Source: Candidatus Poribacteria bacterium (lineage in GTDB: Bacteria; Poribacteria; WGA-4E; WGA-3G). From it: a DNA stretch of 32,631 nt. Shown piece after piece: positions 8,628 to 17,715 of this stretch; position 1 is the stretch's first letter, and each line of letters begins with the position of its first letter. Below the pieces are notes generated by a model. The model was not told the origin of the DNA and searched no databases. It saw only the letters and a list, made by a program, of their open reading frames with translations. The position numbers were made by a program, and so were the translations under genes. The stretch is taken from the NCBI GenBank assembly GCA_022819945.1, contig JAJEGI010000072.1:1-32631 (forward strand), in the 5' to 3' direction.

Positions 8628-9608
8628 TTACTCACTTTCTGCCAAACCCCCTAAGTACACTGTATCTTGAAATCTTGCATCCAGGTACGGCTGTACCTCC
8701 ACTGAACTTTCTCGGATAAGCTTGAGTACTTCGGTTTTGCGATGTTTTAAAAACAGAGCGATATGATGGAGTCCGAGTTCGATTGTATCTGCGGCAAGCC
8801 AGATAGACACAGGAAAAGCATCAAGTTGGAGTTTAACCTTCCGAGAATCACTCGCATCAATACTCTTTATCTGCGTCGCCAGGTCCCGCTCTCGGAGCAA
8901 GGCAGTTTTTAAGACCTTCAACCCTAAAACAATTTCCGGCATCTTGATAGCAGTACCGACCTTTGGTATTTCATCAGCTTTTACTTTGAATACCACCATT
9001 CCCCTGAACTGTTCAGGTATTAGCGATCCTGCTTCTTGCCTATCTATATGTTTTAACACATGGCCCTCACTATCTACCAAGAAAAATGAACTACTTCGCT
9101 TAACATGAACATTAGCAGTGGCATCAAACCTCAGAATCGCAAAGGCTTCGCGCTCCGTAATTTCGATAGTCAACAGCCGTTTCATCACATGTTTGGTAAC
9201 GCGAGCATCCTTGATATAACTCAGATTTTCCTTGAGATAATTAGATGTCCGTTCTTCAGAATCGGTGACGATATTCTGCAATTGCTTACCCAAAGCGTCG
9301 TAGATTTGTAAATCAGTATAGTGCATGTTTCCAGAAAGTTCAAGAGAAACATATTCAGCACTGAAAAAACTGAGTACCGTCTTGCCGATGAAGGATAAAG
9401 TCAGGACAATGGCAAGCAGAAAAATGACTCTCCGTAACATGTAGGTCTTCGTGTTCGCGCGTCTACCGAGTCGCTGTGCAGGCATTGAACTCTGCCGGAT
9501 ATAGCCATTACGCTTTTTACGCAAGAATGAAACCCTCCGTTTACCTCTGCCTTCCATCGCAATAGACTGTTGTTCTAGTGTAGATTGAATGCGAATCTGA
9601 TGATTCAT
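8628..9608 (-). CDS. ftsQ: Cell division protein FtsQ (POTRA domain)
   Basis: The 326-residue bitopic protein has a basic cytoplasmic tail (residues 1-55, rich in Arg and Lys), one transmembrane helix (about 58-82, VIFLLAIVLTLSFIGKTVLSFF) and then a POTRA domain beginning YVSLELSGNMHYTDLQIYDAL. A beta domain with EREAFAILRF and FFLVDSEGHVL follows. FtsQ links early cytoplasmic and late periplasmic divisome proteins. Its place between murC and ftsA is canonical, although ddl and murB, often adjacent, are not here. No strong Shine-Dalgarno precedes the ATG at 9608; the internal ATG at residue 18 is a less likely start. Confidence 0.93.
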   Translation of the reverse strand: MNHQIRIQSTLEQQSIAMEGRGKRRVSFLRKKRNGYIRQSSMPAQRLGRRANTKTYMLRRVIFLLAIVLTLSFIGKTVLSFFSAEYVSLELSGNMHYTDLQIYDALGKQLQNIVTDSEERTSNYLKENLSYIKDARVTKHVMKRLLTIEITEREAFAILRFDATANVHVKRSSSFFLVDSEGHVLKHIDRQEAGSLIPEQFRGMVVFKVKADEIPKVGTAIKMPEIVLGLKVLKTALLRERDLATQIKSIDASDSRKVKLQLDAFPVSIWLAADTIELGLHHIALFLKHRKTEVLKLIRESSVEVQPYLDARFQDTVYLGGLAESE

Positions 9609-9680
9609 CTTATCTGCTTGATGCCCGATTCGGACGTCCTTTGCGGGTTAAAAACCCAATATGTAAGAAAACGGTTTTAA

Positions 9681-11048
9681 TTAACTCGATGCCTGAAGCC
9701 TACTTAAGAATTCACGTCCTACCTTACTAATGTCACCCGCTCCCAATGTAATAACAATATCCTCAGGTTGCGTTATTTCCATCAGAACATCCGTAATTTT
9801 ATCTGTTTCGGGAACATAAAGGACATGCCGATGACCGTGTGCTTGTATCGATTGTGCAAGTTTTTCGGCGGTGACGTTTTCAATAGGGGCTTCACCAGCA
9901 CTATAAATTGAGGTGACAATAAGGACATCTGCTTGGTAAAAGGATCGAGAGAATTCATCTGCCAAATCTCTAACACGCTGGTATCGGTGTGGTTGGAAAA
10001 CTGCGACAATACGCCGTTTGTAACCGTCGCGCGCCCCGCTAAGTGCTGCTTTCAACTTTGCTGGATTATGTGCATAGTCGTCAACAACGATGATGTTATT
10101 AACTTCACCAAGCACTTCAAAACGGCGATGGACACCTTGAAACGATTCAAGTTTCTCCCGAATGCTATCGAACGGAATATCAAATTCAAGTCCGACAGCA
10201 ATTGCTGCCAAGGAATTAGAAATATTATGACGACCCGGCATTCCGAGGTGAATTTCACCGTACAAGTGTCCATTTTTGCGGACGCGATAGCGTGACGTGG
10301 GACCTTCTACAGTAATGCCTTCGGCTATTAAATCTGCTCTTGTCTCAAGACCGTAAGTAATATAACGCTTCTTAACCCGTGGGATGAATTTCTGTATATT
10401 TTCTGCATCTAAGCAGAGGACTGCTGCACCGTAGAACGGCACTTTATTAATAAATTTGAGAAAGGTTTCCCCAATCTCATCAACGCTACTGTAATAATCC
10501 AGGTGGTCGGCATCAACAGATGTGACAACGGCAACGGTGGGATAGAACATCTCAATAGAACCGTATGCCTCATCCGCTTCAATTACCATAACATCGCCTT
10601 CGCCACTTTGCGCGTGGCTGCCGTTCATGAGTTTCCCACCTACAACAACCGTCGGATCAAGGCTGCTAAGGACTGTAGCCGTCATAGCAGTTGTGGTGGT
10701 TTTGCCGTGTGTTCCGCTGACAGCAACGCTGTAGCGCATCCGGGTGATCTCATTCAACATCTCCGCGCCCCTTACTATAGGAATTTTCTGCGTCTCCGCA
10801 GCAAGGAGTTCGGGATTGTCAGGCGGAATCGCAGGAGAAATAACAACAACATCAGCGCCCTGTACGTGCGATGCGGCATGTCCATAGTGGATGGCAGCCC
10901 CACGTACCCGCAAGTGTTCCGTCGTATATGATTCTTGGATATCTGAGCCTGTCACATGAAACCCAAGATCCAGCAGAATTTCAGTGATACCACTTAAACC
11001 TGCTCCACCAATACCGATGATATGGATATGTCGTGTTTTTCCAAACAT
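9681..11048 (-). CDS. murC: UDP-N-acetylmuramate--L-alanine ligase
   Basis: MurC adds L-alanine to UDP-MurNAc using ATP, the first amino-acid step of peptidoglycan synthesis in the cytoplasm. The 455-residue protein has the UDP-binding Rossmann start HIIGIGGAGLSGITEILL, the ATP loop VSGTHGKTTTTAM near residue 110, EADEAYGS, DADHLDYY, and the C-terminal domain motif VDDYAHNPAKL followed by FQPHRYQR. Length and motif order are standard for MurC. It lies 61 bp after murG and 72 bp before ftsQ. The downstream gap contains a small GGGTT/AACCC palindrome but no gene, so murB is not here. Confidence 0.97.
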   Translation of the reverse strand: MFGKTRHIHIIGIGGAGLSGITEILLDLGFHVTGSDIQESYTTEHLRVRGAAIHYGHAASHVQGADVVVISPAIPPDNPELLAAETQKIPIVRGAEMLNEITRMRYSVAVSGTHGKTTTTAMTATVLSSLDPTVVVGGKLMNGSHAQSGEGDVMVIEADEAYGSIEMFYPTVAVVTSVDADHLDYYSSVDEIGETFLKFINKVPFYGAAVLCLDAENIQKFIPRVKKRYITYGLETRADLIAEGITVEGPTSRYRVRKNGHLYGEIHLGMPGRHNISNSLAAIAVGLEFDIPFDSIREKLESFQGVHRRFEVLGEVNNIIVVDDYAHNPAKLKAALSGARDGYKRRIVAVFQPHRYQRVRDLADEFSRSFYQADVLIVTSIYSAGEAPIENVTAEKLAQSIQAHGHRHVLYVPETDKITDVLMEITQPEDIVITLGAGDISKVGREFLSRLQASS

Positions 11049-11109
11049 TTTGTCTCTTTTGTCCTAAACTTGAGGCTTCTAAACACTACTCTGAAAGTCG
11101 GTGTATGAC

Positions 11110-12312
11110 TCACTCAACATACGAAAGAATAGATTTAGCAATATTATCGCTTGCATTCGGTTTGCCGAGCACTCGACTGGCGGATACCATCCGTTTATGT
11201 GTGTCCTGATCCAGTAGTATATTGGTAAGGTTTTCAACAAGCATTTCTACTGTGAATTCACCCTGTTCCAGCACAACAGCAGCACCTCCTTCGGCAATAC
11301 TGTATGCGTTTAACACTTGGTCGTTTCCGGTTTGTGAAGGTAAAGGTATGAAAATTGCCGGAATGCCACATGCGGTGACTTCAGCAACAGTCATTCCACC
11401 TGCTCTGCACACCATAACATCTGTGATACTATAGACTTCCTCAACAGTGTCGAAAAAAGGACGCACGCAGTGTAAGAATTTTTTATCTGCCGCAAGTACC
11501 TCTTCATACTCTGTTTGGACTGGCACTACCTCAGCGGATCCAGTTTGATGAACTATCTGGATCTGGTCGGCAAATTCGATCAAGGACGGGAGTGCACCTG
11601 TAACGGCTGTATTAATGGCTTGAGCACCCTGACTTCCACCCATTACAAAGATTGTTTTCCGGTCTGGAGACAGCCCAAATTTGCTATAAGTTTCCTCACA
11701 CCTCGGAAATGCGGTGATTGCAGGACGAATCGGGTTGCCCGTTACCTCTATATGCGTAGTGTGTCGGAACGCGCTGTTCTCGCGAGCCGACTCCATAGCA
11801 AGATAAGCGGCTTTCGCCCATCGTGCCAAAATGCCATTTGTTAAACCGACAGAAGCATTCTGTTCCTGGATGGCTACTGGAACCTTGCGAAGCAGCGCCG
11901 CTAAAAGCACCGGCCCTGAAACATATCCGCCCGTTCCAATAACAACGTCTGGTTTCAGTTCGCTCATATACCGTAACGACTGGGTGAGTCCACGAAAAGC
12001 CTTCCAGATCACTGGAAACCATTGTAAAGTTAGCCGGCGTGGAAAACCCGCAACTGAAATAGGTCGAAACTGGAAACCGTGTTGAGGAACGAGTGTTGAT
12101 TCCAACCTACCTGCCCCACCGATGAATGTAATATCTACCGTAGCGTCCAAGCGTTGTAACGCCTGGGCAATACCAATCGCTGGATAGATATGTCCACCTG
12201 TGCCGCCACCTGCGATAACAACTTTTCTATGTGTTTCTATCTGTTGCGATGACACTACATCGTGGCTGTTAATCCCTGATAAATTTGTATCGCAACATTT
12301 GGAAGTATTCAT
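11110..12312 (-). CDS. murG: Lipid II synthase MurG
   Basis: MurG transfers GlcNAc from UDP-GlcNAc to lipid I at the inner face of the membrane. The glycine-rich motif VIAGGGTGGHIYPAIGIAQAL, the acceptor-side GTGGYVSGP, MGGSQGA in the linker region and the donor motif CRAGGMTVAEV are all present, as is PLPSQTGNDQ. I placed the start at ATG 12312 because the longer frame to 12336 begins inside the arm of an intergenic hairpin. Either way the protein carries about 30 extra residues before the usual MurG start, so a later start cannot be excluded. No strong Shine-Dalgarno is visible. It lies between ftsW and murC, as in most dcw clusters. Confidence 0.96.
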   Translation of the reverse strand: MNTSKCCDTNLSGINSHDVVSSQQIETHRKVVIAGGGTGGHIYPAIGIAQALQRLDATVDITFIGGAGRLESTLVPQHGFQFRPISVAGFPRRLTLQWFPVIWKAFRGLTQSLRYMSELKPDVVIGTGGYVSGPVLLAALLRKVPVAIQEQNASVGLTNGILARWAKAAYLAMESARENSAFRHTTHIEVTGNPIRPAITAFPRCEETYSKFGLSPDRKTIFVMGGSQGAQAINTAVTGALPSLIEFADQIQIVHQTGSAEVVPVQTEYEEVLAADKKFLHCVRPFFDTVEEVYSITDVMVCRAGGMTVAEVTACGIPAIFIPLPSQTGNDQVLNAYSIAEGGAAVVLEQGEFTVEMLVENLTNILLDQDTHKRMVSASRVLGKPNASDNIAKSILSYVE

Positions 12313-12333
12313 AACCAACCACATCCAAAAATT

Positions 12334-12369
12334 CAATTTAGCAATCTATCTTATAAGATTGCTAAATTG
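12334..12369 (-). other. Perfect 14-bp hairpin between ftsW and murG
   Basis: Arms CAATTTAGCAATCT (12334-12347) and AGATTGCTAAATTG (12356-12369) are perfect complements around an 8-base loop. The stem starts 4 bases beyond the ftsW stop and fills most of the gap before murG. On the transcribed strand it is followed by AATTTTTGG, a short T-stretch, so partial termination or RNA processing is possible. Confidence 0.65.
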
Positions 12370-12373
12370 GGTA

Positions 12374-13639
12374 TCAGTCCCTACTCTTATTGATGTTCCG
12401 CGAAATATTCAGGAGGATACCAACGCTCACTAAACTAAGAACGATTGATGAACCGCCATAACTGATAAATGGCAATGTAATCCCCTTGGTCGGTAACAAC
12501 CCTGTTACAACGCCAATGTTGATAAAGGCTTGTAAGCCGATCAACGCTGTGAGTCCAGTGGCAAGCAGAGATCCAAACAGACTGTTAGTATATCGGGCAA
12601 TGTGGAGTCCGCGCCAGACGAATAACATGAAAATAATCGTTACGGCTGCAGCACCTATAAATCCGAATTCCTCTCCCAATACAGCGAAGATAAAATCTGT
12701 GTGTGGATACGGAAGGCGTGAGATTTTCTGAAGGCTGCTGTCAATACCCATCCCAAGGAGTCCACCGCCTTCAAGGGCATCCAGTGAACGTGTTAGATGA
12801 TAGTTCGCTGCATCCGGTGATTTCAACATCGCCAAATAATCCATGATGCGTTTTAACCTGTACGTATCCCGAATGACGAGTAAGCTGAGAAGTCCACCGC
12901 CCGCACCCGCAAGTATCAACACATGCGATATACGCATGCCGCCGATAAAGAGTACGATGCAGACGGTTACCGCCAATAAGAACGCTGAACCGAAATCTGG
13001 TTGACTCACCACAAGACCGAAAGCGGCAGCTAAGATCAGCATATTCGGAAACACACCGTTAAAAAAACTCCTGATCCGTTCTGGGTTCCGGCTTATGAAA
13101 TTTGCAACATGGATCACCAATGCTATTTTGGCAAACTCGACTGGCTGAAAATTGATAGGCAACCCTATATTGATCCAGCGTTTAAATCTACCACCTTCTG
13201 CACCCTGCACGCTCACACTTAAACTTGGCACGAAAACCAATAACAACCCTACGAATGAAAGTATCAAAAGGAGGTTGGCGTACTTTGCATAAAACCTATA
13301 GGGTAGATAGGAAGTCATGTACATACCAACTAAACCGATCATACACGCGATGATATGTGTTTGTAAATAACGGTAACTATATCCCTCATAATGTCTCGAA
13401 GAAAGTAGATGACTTGAACTGTATACCATCAAAATGCCTATTGCAATGAGGCAGATCGTAAGCGCGATTAACGCTTTATCCATTCGCCCAGGTTTTTGTT
13501 CAGATAATGGTTCGGTTACCGGTTCTTGTCGCTCGCTGGTAACAGAATATGCTCGCGTGTTTGTCCACCAGGGTCCAGATTTTGGTTTGGACTTGAAATT
13601 TCGTTTGCTACGAGGCGAATTTTGGTAGTTACGTAGCAT
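12374..13639 (-). CDS. ftsW: Septal peptidoglycan glycosyltransferase FtsW (SEDS)
   Basis: FtsW is the SEDS-family glycan polymerase that works with FtsI at the septum. The 421-residue protein has a long basic cytoplasmic N-tail (about 50 residues) and roughly ten membrane helices, starting ALIALTICLIAIGILMVYS. It also shows the family motif GLLPTKGITLPFISYGGSS near the end. The segment QPVEFAKIALV contains the conserved region near the catalytic Asp loop. GGGLLGMG and FIFAVLGEEFGF are typical. AAAGGGA precedes the ATG. It sits between murD and murG in canonical order. Confidence 0.96.
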   Translation of the reverse strand: MLRNYQNSPRSKRNFKSKPKSGPWWTNTRAYSVTSERQEPVTEPLSEQKPGRMDKALIALTICLIAIGILMVYSSSHLLSSRHYEGYSYRYLQTHIIACMIGLVGMYMTSYLPYRFYAKYANLLLILSFVGLLLVFVPSLSVSVQGAEGGRFKRWINIGLPINFQPVEFAKIALVIHVANFISRNPERIRSFFNGVFPNMLILAAAFGLVVSQPDFGSAFLLAVTVCIVLFIGGMRISHVLILAGAGGGLLSLLVIRDTYRLKRIMDYLAMLKSPDAANYHLTRSLDALEGGGLLGMGIDSSLQKISRLPYPHTDFIFAVLGEEFGFIGAAAVTIIFMLFVWRGLHIARYTNSLFGSLLATGLTALIGLQAFINIGVVTGLLPTKGITLPFISYGGSSIVLSLVSVGILLNISRNINKSRD

Positions 13640-13696
13640 CGAGGTGTTCCCTTTCTATGTAACTTTGATCCTAAAAACTGAATCTGTCTATATTTC

Positions 13697-15097
13697 TTAG
13701 TGAAGCGGTTGAAGCGCATCAACGGCTGCTTTAAAGTCGGTCCCGCGCGCCTTATAATCGGTATACATATCAAAACTTGCATTTGCAGGCGACAATAGAA
13801 CGACATCCCCGGGGGATGCACATTTGTAAGCAATCTGTACCGCCGCCGCCATCGTTTTTGCCTTGACTATGTCTGTTGTATTCGCAAGTGTTTTTTCAAT
13901 CTGTTGGGTGTACTCACCAAGCATAACAGCGGCTTTGACCTTGGCACGAACTATTTCACGCAGCGGTGCGTAGTCATTACCTTTGTCATACCCGCCCATA
14001 ATCAGAACAACTTGAGTGTCCGTTATTGATTCAAGGGCTGCTTTGACTGCCGCGACATTTGTTGCCTTTGAATCATCAATGAATTCAACCCCCATTAAAG
14101 TCCGCACCGGTTCAAACGCATGAGATAAAGCCGGATGTGACCGATCAAACTGTTGGAGTGCTTCCCGAATTTGTGTTTCTGTCACACCAAATACTAACAC
14201 TACAGCGATGGCGGCAAGAACGTTCTGTAAGTTATGTCTCCCTCGAAGTGGAATATCTGCAATATCACAAATTCTCTTACGAGTGCCGTTCCATTGTGCA
14301 AAAAGTCCTGAACCTTCTCTAAATACCCGTGAAACTGACGAATCTTCAGGAATATCTTTGTCCATAAAATAGAGCACCTTCGCCGCCGTTGATGCAGCGA
14401 AATCCTTGACAGAGGCATCCGAGCCGTTAAGGATTATCCAGTCGACAGCCGTCTGATTATTGGAAATCTTCTGTTTTGCTGCTCGATAGGCAGCCATCGT
14501 TCCATGCCGGTCCAAGTGATCACGTGATAAGTTGAGCACGACGCTAACTTTCGGATGAAAAGTAATCGTGCTCTCCAACTGAAAACTGCTTGCCTCAACA
14601 ACAACAATATCCTTGCTTGTAAGGTTTTGAACCTCCGCTGCTAATGGCACGCCAATGTTTCCTGCGACACAGACATTTCGAAATTTGTCGCTTGCCTTTA
14701 GCATTGCTGCTGTGAGCAATGTTGTCGTTGATTTACCTTTTGTACCAGTGATAGCCACAATTGGTGCCGGACATATACTCGCTGCGATCTCTAATTCCGC
14801 GAGGATCGGGAGATGACGCATCCGTGCTTCGCACAGAATTGGGATGTCAAGCGGCACCCCCGGTGAGACGACTATAAAATCCGCATCTGCGATGCATGCT
14901 GCTGGATGCCCATCAAAAAATTTTTTGTAGTCTGGTGTAGAACAATCTTCAAGTGCCGCGATTTCCATTGCCAGAGCGTCCGTAGAACGTGTATCTGTAA
15001 CCGTGACCGTGGCACCGCATGCCCGTAGTAATTTTGCTGCGGCGATCCCACTTCGGTTTACGCCAAAGACTGTCGCACGTTTTCCTTGGAATTGCAT
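13697..15097 (-). CDS. murD: UDP-N-acetylmuramoyl-L-alanine--D-glutamate ligase
   Basis: MurD adds D-glutamate to UDP-MurNAc-L-Ala. The 466-residue protein starts with a dinucleotide-like fold (ATVFGVNRSGIAAAKLL) and has the ATP loop ITGTKGKSTTTLL near residue 115, NLSRDHLDRH, the MurD-typical FIDDSKATNVAAV, and VLLSPANASFDMY near the C-terminus. This motif set separates MurD from the other Mur ligases in the cluster. A GGGGG Shine-Dalgarno lies 8 bases before the ATG. It follows mraY by 33 bp and precedes ftsW by 57 bp. Confidence 0.97.
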   Translation of the reverse strand: MQFQGKRATVFGVNRSGIAAAKLLRACGATVTVTDTRSTDALAMEIAALEDCSTPDYKKFFDGHPAACIADADFIVVSPGVPLDIPILCEARMRHLPILAELEIAASICPAPIVAITGTKGKSTTTLLTAAMLKASDKFRNVCVAGNIGVPLAAEVQNLTSKDIVVVEASSFQLESTITFHPKVSVVLNLSRDHLDRHGTMAAYRAAKQKISNNQTAVDWIILNGSDASVKDFAASTAAKVLYFMDKDIPEDSSVSRVFREGSGLFAQWNGTRKRICDIADIPLRGRHNLQNVLAAIAVVLVFGVTETQIREALQQFDRSHPALSHAFEPVRTLMGVEFIDDSKATNVAAVKAALESITDTQVVLIMGGYDKGNDYAPLREIVRAKVKAAVMLGEYTQQIEKTLANTTDIVKAKTMAAAVQIAYKCASPGDVVLLSPANASFDMYTDYKARGTDFKAAVDALQPLH

Positions 15098-15130
15098 TAA
15101 AAGCCCCCAACACTTGATGCGAAGTTACAC

Positions 15131-16249
15131 CTATCGAAGTTTCAACGTACTTAAAGCCACCAAGACTAAGATAAGCCCGACAATCCAAAACCTGATGACG
15201 ACTTTCGATTCTTTCCAACCCGAAAGCAGGAAATGATAATGAATTGGCGACATCTTGAATACGCGTTTGCCAAATGTTCGGTATGACCAGACTTGGATAA
15301 TAACCGATAATGTCTCAGCAACGAAAATTGCACCGACGACCACGAGTAGAAATTCCTGCTTTATCAGCACTGCTACAGTTCCGAGCGTCGCGCCGAGTGC
15401 CAAGGAGCCGGTGTCGCCCATAAAAACCTGGGCAGGGTGACCGTTATACCATAAAAACCCCAAGCCTGCCCCGACCAACGCTGCACAGAAAATCGCTGTG
15501 ACTTCGCCGCCCACTGGTAGATGAAAGATATTTAGGTACGCTGCAATCTCGTTGTGGCTCGTCATGTACCCCACTATCCCCAAAGTTCCAGCAACGAAGA
15601 GTGTACATCCGATCGCCAAACCGTCCATTCCGTCTGTAAGATTAACAGCGTTAGAACTTCCAACGATGACCAAAGTTGCGAAAGGGATAAAGAATATACC
15701 TAAGTCCGGTTGGGCATCTTTAAAAAAAGGGAGGATCAGGGATGTTCGTGTCGCCAGATTGTCAGTTTGCGCGGGTCCCCAGTGATAAAGATAGCCGGCA
15801 ATTGCCAACGCTCCCACGGTTTGAAGCGCGATCTTGTGCCACCCGCGAAGCCCCAAGGATTGTTGTTTAATCAGTTTGCTGTAATCATCGAGAAATCCGA
15901 GTCCACCGAACCAGAGCGTCGTCAAAATCATTAGGTAAATATACGGTTGGTCTAAACGCGACCAGAATACCACCGATATCAGCACGGATACGATGATGAG
16001 AACCCCGCCCATTGTGGGTATCCCCGCTTTGTTCTGATTTTCGGTATTCTGCTGTGCTTCTGCTACTTCCTCCTGAATATGTTCTCCGATGCGCAGCTGC
16101 TTCAACTTCTCTATCATAAAAGGCCCTAAAACGAGGGAAATAAGGAGGGCAGTCGCCGTCGCGTAAATCGCGCGAAAACTAATATAGCGAAAGATATTGA
16201 ATGGCGAAAAAACTTCAATTAGGCTCTCAAAAAAGAGATGATAAAACAT
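15131..16249 (-). CDS. mraY: Phospho-N-acetylmuramoyl-pentapeptide transferase MraY
   Basis: MraY joins phospho-MurNAc-pentapeptide to undecaprenyl phosphate to make lipid I. The start at 16249 gives MFYHLFFESLIEVFSPFN, which matches the family N-terminus; the upstream ATG at 16282 would add 11 atypical residues. About ten membrane helices are visible. Catalytic motifs are GFLDDYSKLIK (paired Asp), NLTDGMDGLA, and PIHYHFLLSGW (the HxH region). KAGIPTMGG in the first cytoplasmic loop is also conserved. The 372-residue length is normal. Upstream, 112 bp separate it from ddl, with no obvious promoter. Confidence 0.96.
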   Translation of the reverse strand: MFYHLFFESLIEVFSPFNIFRYISFRAIYATATALLISLVLGPFMIEKLKQLRIGEHIQEEVAEAQQNTENQNKAGIPTMGGVLIIVSVLISVVFWSRLDQPYIYLMILTTLWFGGLGFLDDYSKLIKQQSLGLRGWHKIALQTVGALAIAGYLYHWGPAQTDNLATRTSLILPFFKDAQPDLGIFFIPFATLVIVGSSNAVNLTDGMDGLAIGCTLFVAGTLGIVGYMTSHNEIAAYLNIFHLPVGGEVTAIFCAALVGAGLGFLWYNGHPAQVFMGDTGSLALGATLGTVAVLIKQEFLLVVVGAIFVAETLSVIIQVWSYRTFGKRVFKMSPIHYHFLLSGWKESKVVIRFWIVGLILVLVALSTLKLR

Positions 16250-16361
16250 TTCTATGTAGCTTTCGGTTGACTCACATCTCACTTAAGGTCGTTAAGGTGC
16301 CTTCGACAGGCTTGGATGAGAGACATTTTGGAATTTTGACAAGGAACACCACTATAAGGTT

Positions 16362-17567
16362 TTACGCTGTGTTTCCAAGTTTTCCGTCGCTCTTCAATTT
16401 GGCGAGGCTCGCATCTGCTTGACTTAGGAGGTTGGTCGTATAAGTATAGGTTAGTGAATTTTTTTCTCTATGCACTGTATGCGCTAAATCAATAAGTTCT
16501 GATACAAGTTGCGGAAACTCGATGCCTTGATGTACCCACAAGTAGTAACTATACGAACCGGGGATGGTATTAATTTCATTCACGTAAACGTTTTGATCAA
16601 CATCTACGAGGAAGTCGATACGCGCGACACCGGCACAATCTAAAACCTGAAAAGTACGGGTGGCAAGTCCTTGTATATGTAACGACAATTCTTCCGAAAT
16701 GGGTGCAGGAATTTTTCGATCCGCACCTGCCATTCCCGAAGACGCTTCTTCTTGATGGATGTATTTATCATCAAAACTGAGAAAATTCGCTTGTGTGATA
16801 GGTTGCTCACACACAGAGGCAGTCGGTTCTTCCGTACCCATCACGGCACAGTTAATTTCAACAGGATCCTCAACAGCTTTCTCAACGAGTATCCTACGCG
16901 AGTAATGTCCTGCCACTTCAACAGCACTGACAAGTTCCGTTTGGTTTTTGACACGGCTGACACCGATGCTTGACCCCCCCATGGCAGGTTTGACAAAGAG
17001 TGGATAGGAAAACGTTGTCTCTACATCTTCGATAATCTCGTCACGTCGTGTTTCCCACACATGTTGTCTCCACCATACATAAGGGAGTATTGGCAGTTCA
17101 TTTTCGTTGAGAACCGCCTTCATCATAATTTTATCCATACCGACAGCAGAACCGACAACACCTGCCCCAACGTAAGGCAGGTTCATGAGTTCTAACAACC
17201 CTTGGAGCGTTCCATCTTCACCATGCATACCGTGTATTGCTGGAAAAACAACACCTATCGGAAGAGCTGTTCTTTTCCGAACTTTCTGACCGAGCCAGTG
17301 TTTGGAACTCACAACGAATTTCGGCTCAGGATGAAACTCCACAGCAACTTTGTCGAAATCGGAAGGGTGTGGGAGTGTCCCGTTAGTAAAAACGGATAAA
17401 TCGCGAAGCACATCACCCGTTAACCACTCACCGTTCTTCGTGACGTAGATAGGGATCACATTATGGTTCTCTTGCAAAGCGAGGCAAACCTGGTGCGCGG
17501 TTACGATTGAGACTTCGTGTTCAGGTGTGCATCCACCAAAGATAAGGGCTACGTTGTGTTTTGACAT
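16362..17567 (-). CDS. ddl: D-alanine--D-alanine ligase
   Basis: Ddl is an ATP-grasp enzyme that makes the D-Ala-D-Ala dipeptide used by MurF. The 401-residue protein has LIFGGCTPEHEVSIVTAHQV at the start, PYVGAGVVGSAVGMDKIMMK, the ATP-grasp segment LFVKPAMGGSSIGVSRV, and the metal site VYVNEINTIPGSY. It is somewhat longer than E. coli DdlB, with extra residues around ASSGMAGADRK and a divergent segment after the metal site where Ddl usually has PGFT. It is therefore a divergent Ddl, still most likely acting on D-Ala because it lies next to murF. Its place between murF and mraY differs from the usual murC-ddl-ftsQ order. Confidence 0.94.
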   Translation of the reverse strand: MSKHNVALIFGGCTPEHEVSIVTAHQVCLALQENHNVIPIYVTKNGEWLTGDVLRDLSVFTNGTLPHPSDFDKVAVEFHPEPKFVVSSKHWLGQKVRKRTALPIGVVFPAIHGMHGEDGTLQGLLELMNLPYVGAGVVGSAVGMDKIMMKAVLNENELPILPYVWWRQHVWETRRDEIIEDVETTFSYPLFVKPAMGGSSIGVSRVKNQTELVSAVEVAGHYSRRILVEKAVEDPVEINCAVMGTEEPTASVCEQPITQANFLSFDDKYIHQEEASSGMAGADRKIPAPISEELSLHIQGLATRTFQVLDCAGVARIDFLVDVDQNVYVNEINTIPGSYSYYLWVHQGIEFPQLVSELIDLAHTVHREKNSLTYTYTTNLLSQADASLAKLKSDGKLGNTA

Positions 17568-17576
17568 TTTTTATGA

Positions 17577-17715
17577 GTTGTCAGTTATCAGTTACCAGTT
17601 GTCAGTAGCCAGTCGCCAGTTAAAGAAAGGCAACCTGATGAACCAGGCTCTCACTGTGAGGCACTCTTAACTGGAAACTCGTAACTGGAAACTATTCCCT
17701 CTGATAACTGACGAC
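17577..17715. repeat. MITE-like element with terminal inverted repeats between murF and ddl
   Basis: The ends form a 15-bp inverted repeat with one mismatch (17577-17591 and 17701-17715), including a perfect 12-bp core GTCAGTTATCAG / CTGATAACTGAC. The whole gap between ddl and murF, about 139 bp, is this element, and the last base touches the murF stop codon. The left half holds a heptamer array, and the centre holds CTCACTGTGAG and CCTG/CCAGG palindromes. No transposase is encoded, so it would be non-autonomous if mobile. Confidence 0.65.
17581..17622 (+). repeat. Six tandem copies of the heptamer YCAGTNR
   Basis: Six abutting 7-mers read TCAGTTA, TCAGTTA, CCAGTTG, TCAGTAG, CCAGTCG, CCAGTTA. 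The right side of the enclosing element carries looser inverted copies. Short heptamer arrays of this style are known as STRR elements in cyanobacteria; relatedness is not established here. Confidence 0.8.

Noticed and set aside
17581..17622. Heptamer array as a CRISPR
   Set aside because: Units are 7 bases, directly abutting, with no spacers and no cas genes.
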